From positions 1 to 64,000 of the forward strand of contig JACMOK010000084.1 in the NCBI GenBank assembly GCA_014378065.1: DNA of 64,000 bases. Direction: 5' to 3'. Positions within the stretch are counted from its first letter, which is position 1. Each line of letters opens with the position of its first letter. Below, in pieces: positions 42,817 through 51,700 of this stretch. The notes under the pieces are model-generated. The model was not told where the DNA came from. It saw only the letters and a list, made by a program, of their open reading frames with translations, and made no database searches. This DNA comes from Flavobacterium sp. (GTDB taxonomy: Bacteria > Bacteroidota > Bacteroidia > Flavobacteriales > Flavobacteriaceae). The position numbers were made by a program, and so were the translations under genes.

Positions 42817-43323
42817 ATGGAAGAAGAAATCATCAACAGGGTAGCCAGCAGCAAACTTGAAGTTTTCGATCTCGAAGATTATTATCCTCAAGGTATTCAG
42901 AGTCAGATTGATATTGCGACGTGGCTGCTTGATGGATTATTGCTTAAAGAAAAAGAATTTCGACTTCATTTAAAAAGCCATGACTGGACGCAATATAAAG
43001 ACCAACTCGTGGCGGTGAATTGCAGCACCGATGCAATCCTGCCTGCTTGGGCAATAATTTTAGTCACCTTGCACTTGTCACCATATGCAAAAAGAATTGT
43101 AGAAGGAAACCTACAAGATTTGGAGAAGGCTTTGTTTCAGGAAATTCTTCAGACCGTTGATTTTGCTATATACAAAAACAAAGCAGTCATCCTTAAAGGC
43201 TGTTCCAAAAAACGGGTACCAATGAGCGCTTATGTCTTGGCAGCACAAAAACTACAATCATTTGCAAAAAGTATTATGTATGGAGAGGCTTGTTCGGCAG
43301 TGCCGTTATACAAATCAACATGA
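42817..43323 (+). CDS. DUF2480 family protein
   Basis: A 168-aa cytoplasmic protein matching the Bacteroidota DUF2480 family: EEEIINRVASSKLEVFDLED at the N-terminus, a WLLDGLLLKEKEFR helix, VNCSTDAILPAWAIILVT, and GCSKKRVPMSAYV near the end. Cysteines at VNCS, LKGCS and EACS are notable in view of its place at the end of the suf cluster, 2 nt after the SufT-like gene. The function is unknown; a role in Fe-S metabolism is inferred only from context. Confidence 0.85.
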   Translation: MEEEIINRVASSKLEVFDLEDYYPQGIQSQIDIATWLLDGLLLKEKEFRLHLKSHDWTQYKDQLVAVNCSTDAILPAWAIILVTLHLSPYAKRIVEGNLQDLEKALFQEILQTVDFAIYKNKAVILKGCSKKRVPMSAYVLAAQKLQSFAKSIMYGEACSAVPLYKST

Positions 43324-43378
43324 ATAATTTGCCGTTAATTTAAAGCATGCTATAATCTTAACAAGTTAGCGTTTTTAG

Positions 43379-43386
43379 TATCTTTG
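43379..43386 (+). promoter_or_regulatory. -7 element of the DUF3078 gene
   Basis: TATCTTTG, 25 nt before the ATG at 43412, matches TAnnTTTG. No clear -33 TTG. Confidence 0.45.
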
Positions 43387-43411
43387 TTGAACAAAAGAAA
43401 AAAACACAACA

Positions 43412-44329
43412 ATGAAAAAAGGGATAACATTGGTGTTCGTATTGCTGTTTATTGTTGCCGTTGACGCGCAGAATTCAGGAAAAGAATTGGTCCAAAATAC
43501 AGAGCAAGCGACAAAAAAATTAGCCGATTCTACCAACTTAGGCTGGAAAACAAAAGGAAATTTTTCGTTGCTTTTTAACCAGTCAAATTTTAACAACTGG
43601 TTGTCTGGCGGAGAAAACAATCTCTCGGGAAATGTAAGTATCAATTATGATTTTAATTATAAAAAGAAAGATTGGACTTGGGACAATAAAGTGTTGGCTT
43701 CTTATGGATTGATCCAATCTCGAAATGCTTCTTTTGAGAAAAAAACCGATGACCGTTTCGAGTTTAATTCCATCGTTGGGAAAAAGGCATTTGGACAATG
43801 GTATTATTCATTCTTTTTAAATTTTAGAACCCAATTTACCAAAGGTTATATCTACAGTAAAAATAGCTTGGGGGTTGAAGAACGGAATCAGTATACCGAT
43901 TTTATTTCGCCAGGGTATTTGACTTTTGGACCAGGACTTTTTTGGAAGAAAAATGACAATCTCAAAGTGAATTTAGCGCCTCTGACTTCAAAATTAACTT
44001 TCGTCGATAAAAGTTTTACCCTGCCAAACAAAAAATATTTTGGAGTAAAAGAAGGTGAAAGTATACGATACGAACTTGGATTTTATGCCTCGCTGTACTA
44101 CAAATTAAATCTGATGACTAACGTTTCGGCAGAAAACACCCTAAACTTATATTCCAATTATTTGGAAAATCCTCAAAATGTAGATGTTGATTATTCGTTA
44201 GCCGTGGTGATGCGGATCAATCGGTATTTGTCTGCCAATATTCTATTTCAAGCCATTTATGACGACAATGCGTTTGAAGGATTACAAACCAGAGAAATTT
44301 TTGGCGTGGGTATTAATTTTGGATTTTAA
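43412..44329 (+). CDS. DUF3078 domain outer-membrane protein
   Basis: A 305-aa exported protein with a signal peptide (MKKGITLVFVLLFIVAVDAQ). The mature part is built of beta-hairpins typical of an outer-membrane barrel and carries DUF3078 features: LLFNQSNFNNWLSGGENNLS, WDNKVLASYGLIQSR, TDDRFEFNSIVGKKA and a terminal phenylalanine in GVGINFGF. The function is unknown. It has its own -7 box and is convergent with hflX. A weak ACTGC/GCAGT hairpin lies in the gap. Confidence 0.87.
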   Translation: MKKGITLVFVLLFIVAVDAQNSGKELVQNTEQATKKLADSTNLGWKTKGNFSLLFNQSNFNNWLSGGENNLSGNVSINYDFNYKKKDWTWDNKVLASYGLIQSRNASFEKKTDDRFEFNSIVGKKAFGQWYYSFFLNFRTQFTKGYIYSKNSLGVEERNQYTDFISPGYLTFGPGLFWKKNDNLKVNLAPLTSKLTFVDKSFTLPNKKYFGVKEGESIRYELGFYASLYYKLNLMTNVSAENTLNLYSNYLENPQNVDVDYSLAVVMRINRYLSANILFQAIYDDNAFEGLQTREIFGVGINFGF

Positions 44330-44368
44330 GGCAACTGCTTTTTAAAAATTAACGGCAGTATCATTGCG

Positions 44369-45595
44369 TTATTCTTCTTTTTCTACGACGTCATGATAAT
44401 CGGGATATAGGAATTTGTTGTAAGGAAATCTTGTAATGTGAATTTGTCTCACGGTTTCATACACCCGTTCCCTAAATGTTTCGATATTTTCTTTGTGAAT
44501 TGCCGAAATAAAAAGGGCATTTTTTTCACCCACATCGCTCATCCAAGTTTGTTTCCATTCGTCTAGTGTGTAATGTCTTTTGGTTTTTTCGGTGACCAAA
44601 TCATCCTCGTCAATTGTTAAATGTCTAAACGCATCGATTTTGTTAAATACCATAATCGTGGGTTTGTTGTTGCTTTTGATATCCGAAAGTGTTTGATTGA
44701 CAGATGCAATGTGGTCTTCAAAATCGGGGTGTGAAATATCCACTACATGCAGTAGCAAATCAGCTTCGCGAACTTCATCTAAAGTGCTCTTGAAAGAATC
44801 GACCAATTGAGTAGGTAATTTTCTAATAAATCCCACTGTATCTGAGAGTAAAAAAGGCAGGTTTTTAATTACCACTTTGCGAACCGTCGTATCTAAGGTT
44901 GCGAAAAGTTTGTTTTCCACAAAAACCTCACTCTTGCTGATCACGTTCATCAAAGTCGATTTGCCTACATTGGTGTAGCCCACCAACGCCACACGAACCA
45001 TGGCGCCTCTATTGCCCCGTTGCACTGACATTTGTTTGTCGATAATTTTAATTTTATCTTTAAGTAAAGCGATGCGATCGCGAACGATTCGGCGGTCGGT
45101 TTCAATTTCTGTTTCTCCCGGACCTCTCATTCCAATGCCTCCTTTCTGGCGTTCCAAGTGTGTCCACATGCCAGAAAGCCGCGGAAGTAAGTATTGGCAT
45201 TGCGCCAGTTCAACTTGGGTTCTTGCATAAGAACTCTCGGCACGCTGGGCAAAAATATCGAGAATCAGGTTGGTTCGGTCTAAAACTTTACAGTCTAAAA
45301 TTTTGGTAATGTTTTTTTGTTGCGAAGGCGACAATTCATCATCAAAAATCACGGTAGAAATGCCATGCTCTTTAACGTAAACATTAATCTCTTCCATTTT
45401 ACCGGTGCCCAAAAAAGTTTTCGGGTTGGGTCTTTCCATTTTTTGAAAAAAGCGTTTGACCACTTCTCCGCCTGCGGTAAACGTTAAAAAGTCCAATTCG
45501 TCGAGATACTCTTTCAATTTGTCCTCCGATTGGTTTTGCGTAATGATACCGACAATAACCGTTCGTTCAAATGTGTTTTTTTCTTTTTCTAACAT
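44369..45595 (-). CDS. hflX: GTPase HflX
   Basis: Ribosome-associated GTPase that splits stalled or stressed ribosomes. The 408-aa protein has the HflX N-terminal domain (FLGTGKMEEI, VIFDDELSPSQQKNI, DRTNLILDIFAQRA, GMRGPGETEIETDRR). The GTPase domain follows: G1 GYTNVGKST (206-214), G3 DTVGFI and G4 NKID. A C-terminal region of about 80 residues follows. A TAGCTTTG -7 box is at 45612-45619 on the minus strand, 16 nt from the ATG. It is divergent from the adhesin gene. Confidence 0.95.
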   Translation of the reverse strand: MLEKEKNTFERTVIVGIITQNQSEDKLKEYLDELDFLTFTAGGEVVKRFFQKMERPNPKTFLGTGKMEEINVYVKEHGISTVIFDDELSPSQQKNITKILDCKVLDRTNLILDIFAQRAESSYARTQVELAQCQYLLPRLSGMWTHLERQKGGIGMRGPGETEIETDRRIVRDRIALLKDKIKIIDKQMSVQRGNRGAMVRVALVGYTNVGKSTLMNVISKSEVFVENKLFATLDTTVRKVVIKNLPFLLSDTVGFIRKLPTQLVDSFKSTLDEVREADLLLHVVDISHPDFEDHIASVNQTLSDIKSNNKPTIMVFNKIDAFRHLTIDEDDLVTEKTKRHYTLDEWKQTWMSDVGEKNALFISAIHKENIETFRERVYETVRQIHITRFPYNKFLYPDYHDVVEKEE

Positions 45596-45611
45596 ATTAA
45601 AATTTCTAAGG

Positions 45612-45619
45612 CAAAGCTA
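45612..45619 (-). promoter_or_regulatory. Candidate -7 promoter element of hflX
   Basis: TAGCTTTG on the minus strand, 16 nt before the hflX ATG, matches TAnnTTTG. Confidence 0.4.
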
Positions 45620-45724
45620 ATGAATTGTAGCGTAGTTTGCGTACACTTTAAGTTTAAAAGGGAATTCACAAAGGTCCCAATTCGTTAAAAAACAGAAATA
45701 CGTTAATGGTTTCATAATTTTTGT

Positions 45725-45732
45725 TAAATTTG
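45725..45732 (+). promoter_or_regulatory. -7 element of the adhesin operon
   Basis: TAAATTTG, 49 nt before the adhesin ATG, matches TAnnTTTG; no good -33 TTG is visible. Confidence 0.45.
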
Positions 45733-45781
45733 GAACCCAAAAAATTACATAACACTATTAAACCAACTAAATTTTCATTTT

Positions 45782-48700
45782 ATGAAAAAAATTATTTTAC
45801 TCATTTTAATGTCTTTCGTCTCTTTCTTGGGCTATTCTCAGCTCACAGAAGGTTTTGAAGGAGCTCCTTCTACACCTGATGCAACAGGAGTCTGGACTTT
45901 ACCAGAATCAACAGCGCAGGGATTAGGCAGTTGGCTGGTAAGGGACAACCGCACCAACGGCTTGCCCAACTGGCAATCAAACGTGCTGCCTTTTCCTGCC
46001 AATACGGGTTCAAAAGCAGCCTTTGTCAATAGAGAAAATACTGGGCCAGGCGTGACCGCTGAAGAGTGGCTGATCACTCCTCAAATTGCTGTTCCTGCAA
46101 ATACCCAACTTCGTTTTTTTACCAGACAAACTTTGGTCGGGGATCCCGGTACAAAATATCAAATTAGAGTCTCCAATTCGGCTACGCAGTCAGACCTTGC
46201 GGCTTTTACTATTTTGGCCGAATATACAGAAACGGAATTGAGCACCATTACGGCAGACCAACTAGATTACGAAGAAAAAGTAATTAATTTGCCTTTCTCA
46301 GGTTCACGATATTTTGCTTTTGTAAAAGTGTTTACCCAATTGGGCGCTGCTACCAGTGGCGACCGATGGTTAGTTGATGACGTAAGACTATTGCAGCGCT
46401 GTATTGACCCTGCCGCTTTAAATGTAGATTCAGCAAGCATTACCGCTAGCAGTGTTATAGCAACATGGGATGATCCGGCACCGAGCAATCAGACGCAGTT
46501 TGAAATAGAATACGGCCCTTCCGGATTTACATTAGGAACCGGTACACTTATACCTTCTTTTACAACAGGAACACCAGGTTTTACGCCGAGAACTAAATTA
46601 ATTACTGGCCTAACAGAATTAACCGCCTATCAATATTACGTTCGAGCCATTTGCGCACTTTCCAGCAGTGAGTGGGTAGGTCCTTTCAATTTTACGACCA
46701 AACCACTTGGATCCACCTGCGGAGCGCCAATAGTTTTAGCACCGGCTCCGGTATCCGTAACAAGCGATACCAATATTTACGGGAATAATATTAACGGCAC
46801 CACAGGCTGCGGAGCTACCGGAGCATACTTGGGCGGTAACGATGTCGTTTATTCTTACACTGTTCCACTTTCAACTACCGGATTGCTCAGCATAACGATG
46901 AATCCTCAGGGAGCAACTGACACTGGCGTATTTGTATACAGTAGTTGCGCTAACATAGGCGTGAGTTGCCTAGCAGGTGTAGGAAATGCAACAGCAAATA
47001 TTAGAACGATACCGTCACTTACCGTGATTGCTGGACAAACTATTTATATTGTTATTTCCTCAACCACAGCTACGCCGACTTTCATTTATAATTTAATTAT
47101 TCAAGATGTCAATTGTTTGGCGCCAACAAATCTTAACGCTACCACGATAACGACTAACAGTGCTACTCTTTCATGGGCAATTCCCACGGGAAGTGCTGCT
47201 ACATCATGGCAAGTTGCTGTACAACCATCGGGATCAGCAATTCCTACAGGTGCAGGAACGCAAACGAACAACCATATTAATTTAGTTGTAAGTACATTAT
47301 TACCAACCGCAACCCCCTTGGCTCCGGATACCGATTATCAATATTGGGTAAGAGCAGATTGTAACAATGGTACATTTAGTATTTGGTCAGGACCTTATTT
47401 GTTCAGTACTTTACCAACTTGTCCGCAACCGACTTTTCCTGTTATCGGGCCCATCACCTCTTCGTCCATTACTTTAGGATGGACAAATGTTGGCACCGCA
47501 ACGGCTTGGGAAGTAATTGCTTTGCCCTGCGGATCATTAGCGCCAACAATTACCAATGTGGGCATCGCAGCGCCAACAAATCCATTTAATATCACAGGAT
47601 TAACTTCTGATACTTGTTATGATTTATATGTCAGAGCCAATTGTGGCCCTGGCGATGTAAGTCGGTGGACGGGACCAATCAGTGCGTCTACTCAAATTAC
47701 GCCGCCCGCTTGTGGAGGAACTTTTAGCGATCCGGGAGGATCTTCTGCGCCGTATGCTAACAGTACGAATTCAACAGTAACTATTTTCCCCACCAATCCG
47801 GGCGATGTCGTTACGGTAACGTTTACCAGTTTTGATACAGAACCTAATTATGACGGGTTATACGTTTTTGACGGCAACAGCATCACGGCACCTCAAGTTC
47901 CGAGTGCTAATCCCCCCGGAAACGGACAGTTGACTTTACCAGGAGCTTATTGGGGAACTGCGATTCCAGGCCCATTTACCTCCACCAGCGGAGATGGAAG
48001 TTTGACTTTTCAATTTATAACAGACACCTCGGTTACAAGAGAGGGCTGGACCGCCACTGTAACGTGTGCTCCCGGACCAGTTTGTCCTAAACCAAGTTCC
48101 TTAACGGTGAACATTTTGAGCGCTACTTCTGTTGAATTGGGCTGGGTGAATAACGGACCTGCGACTTCTTGGCAGTATATTATACAGCCAGTGGGATCAG
48201 CACCACCAACAGCAGGAACGCCCGGAACTCCTATAGCAACCAATCCATATACGGTGACTGGATTAACTGCTGAAACCAGTTATGATTTCTATGTTAGAGG
48301 AGATTGTGGCACCGACGGTTTCAGTTTATGGTCAGGACCAAGAAACTTTACCACACCACCAAGTTGTATCAAACCCACAGCTTTAACCGCTTCAAATATT
48401 GACACAACTTCTGCCTTATTAGGATGGAATAGTAGTTCAACAGCTTGGCAAGTACTTTTGTTGCCAGCAGGTTCTGCGGCGCCGACAGTAGGAACTTTAG
48501 GAACACCTGTTGCCACGAATCCTTACAATGCCACAGGACTGACATTAGGTACTTGTTATGATTATTATGTAAGATCTGACTGCGGTCCAGTGGATGGTTT
48601 AAGTACATGGGCAGGCCCTTTCAATTTCTGTACGACAGTCTGTTCCCCAACCCAACAATGCAACTACACGTTCAACATGGTTGATAGTTTTGGAGATGGA

Positions 48701-51700
48701 TGGAACGGAAATACGATGAGTATATTTCAAAACGGAATCGTAGTTGCGACCTTAACAGGACCTACACAAGCAGACGGACAAAATCCGCTAGCGCAAACCG
48801 TTCCTTTATGCAATGGTGTTTCATTTTCATTGGTGTGGAATACTGGTGGTGCTTTTGCCAATGAGGTAGGAGTTTCAATCACAAGCTTTTTAGACGAAAT
48901 AATTTATACAAAAGATCCAGGAGTTGGAACGCAAGGTGCTACGCTCTACACAGGAACTGGCGAATGTACGCCTCCTACTTGTTTAAAACCTACCAACCTT
49001 GCGGTTTCAACAATAACTGAAAACACCGCGCAATTGAGCTGGACAAGCAACGGTACGGCCACTTCTTGGCAAGTCTTAGCTTTGGCAGCGGGGTCTTTAC
49101 CACCAACACCTTCAACTACGGGATGGACTGCTGTCAGCACCAATCCATATACTGTTACCGGATTAACTTCTGGTACTTGCTATGACCTGTATGTGAGAGG
49201 AGATTGCGGCGCCATAGACGGAGTAAGCAATTGGGCGGGTCCAGTAAATGTGTGTACTACCATTTGTCAGCCTTCCACACAGTGTAATTATACCTTTACC
49301 ATATCCGACTCCTTCGGAGATGGCTGGAATGGGGCAACGATGCAAATAAAACAAAATGGCATTGTGGTGGGTACTATCGGATCAACCTTTACAACTGGAA
49401 CGGGGCCGATCACGGTGAGCATTCCATTATGCAACGGGATTCCATTTGAATTGTTTTGGAATGCTGGAGGTACTTTTCCTGGAGAAGTTAGGGTGTCTAT
49501 ACAGAATACTTTTAATCAGCCAATTTACAGTTTATCAGTAAGTAATGCCGCTCTAGTTGGCACTGTCTTGTATTCAGGAACAGTAGATTGTTTTAACCCA
49601 TTGTGTTTACCACCTACAGATTTGTCGGTTTCTGGTATCGGAACGTACAGTGCCACCATCAACTGGACAAGCTCTGGAGTACCAACCACTTCGTGGGGCA
49701 TTTATGTCGTACCTACCGGACAGGCACCTGGTGTAACACCAACTTACACTACATCGAGTAATCCGTTTGTGATTCCATTAACACCTGGACTTTTGGCAGA
49801 TACCACGTATGACGTTTACATTCAATCAATTTGTTCGGTAAACAGTCCAAGTATTTTGACCGGGCCGGTTACCTTTACGACACTACCCACTTGTCCGCGA
49901 CCAATTGACCTGCGTGTTGTAGGATCCAATTCTCTTGCAGCCACATTAGCATGGAATGAGGCAGGAACGGCTACGAGTTGGTATATTTATGTGCAGCCCG
50001 TAGGTTCTGGAATCCCTCCGCTTGGGGCTCCTCATGATATTTTAACTACACTTCCAACAGATGCCGCCCCATATGATACACAAGCCTTTTTCGGAAGTTT
50101 AGCTCCAGGGTTTTATGAATTTTATGTCAGAAGCGTTTGTTCTTCAACAGACATAAGCGCACCAGCGGGACCAGTCAATTTCTTTATCGTATCGTTGCCT
50201 GTTTGTGCTAGCGTAGATGTTGCGCTAACCACCACAGTGCCGGGTATTTTAGATTACTGTGCTGCCGATTGTGTAGATTTGGAAGCCACATACACCGACT
50301 CCGGAGATACTACAACCTATAATGTCAGTGCCATTCCTTTTGCACCGCCATTTCCATTTACAGGCGGAACAGAAGTTTCTGTAAACATTGATGACATTTG
50401 GTCAAATTCCATTACGTTGCCCTTCAACTTTTGCTTTTTTGGCGTTAATTATCCGTCAATTCAGATTGGTTCAAATGGAGTGTTAACGTTTACCCCGCAA
50501 ACTGCACCAGGTTATTGTAACTGGCCATTTACCCAGACAATACCGAGTCCGACGTTCCCGATCAGAAATGCGATTTACGGCGTTTACCAAGATATAAATC
50601 CATCCACTTCAACTGCACCTCTGGTTCACAATATCAATTATCAAATATTGGGTACTGCGCCCTGCAGAACTTTCGTGGTCAACTTTTATCAAGTAGCTCA
50701 GTTTAGCTGTGGCTCTTCTGTAGGTTTGCAAACCAGCCAAGTTGTTTTATACGAAACTTCTAATATTGTTGAAGTTTATGTGCAAGACAGAACATCATGT
50801 ACAACATGGAATAGTGGCAGTGGACTTATCGGAATTCAGAATGAAGCAGGAAGCCAGGCACATGTTCCACCAGGTAGAAATACGGGAACATGGGAAGCGC
50901 ACAATGAAGCATGGAAATTTAAACCAGCAGGCCCTTCTAATGTGGTTTTCTCCTGGTTGAAAGACGGTGTATTTTACAGCAGCACTCCCGCAATCAATGT
51001 TTGTTTTACGCAAACGACCAACATGACTGCTCAGGCAGTATATTCCAATTGCGGAGGAACACAACTTACTAAGACGTTTGATGTGTTATTGCGAGTAAAT
51101 AATGTGGACGTTCAGCCGATTACAGATGTAAATTCTTGTACGCCTTATCAATTACCAGCCTTAACGGCAGGAAATTATTTTTCATCTCCAAATGGCGTTG
51201 ATCCAATAACCAATACCCTGATTAGCAGTTCTCAAATGGTCTATGTTTACGCTCAGTCTGGAACTACGCCAAACTGTACTGATCAAGAATCTTTCAACGT
51301 AACAATTGGAGTTATAGGGCAGGCACCTGTTCAACCCAATGTTAGTGAATGTACAACGTATACTTTACCAACCTTGAATGCTCCTTTTGCTTATTATTCG
51401 CAGACTGGTGGCGTAGGATTAATTGATGCTGCCGCTCCAATAACGACTTTGGGTACGCAACAGTTATACATTTATGGTCAATCCGGAACCTGTACTAGTG
51501 AAAGTACTTTTACAGTAACTATTGGAGCAGCCGTAGCCGACACGCGTCAAAATGTAACGGATTGTATCAGTTACACTTTGACCCAATTGAACGCAAATAA
51601 TACTTATTATACGCAACCCAATGGACCAACTGGTTCGGGAACGGTAATACCTGTGGGCACGGTAATCAGTACCACTCAAACGGTTTATATTTATGCGCAA

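Noticed and set aside
44330..44368. ACTGC/GCAGT hairpin between the DUF3078 gene and hflX
   Set aside because: Five base pairs with a long loop and no clear T-run; not listed as a terminator.
50742..50960. Open frames in other frames inside the adhesin gene
   Set aside because: They overlap a well-supported coding sequence and have no family features or promoters of their own.
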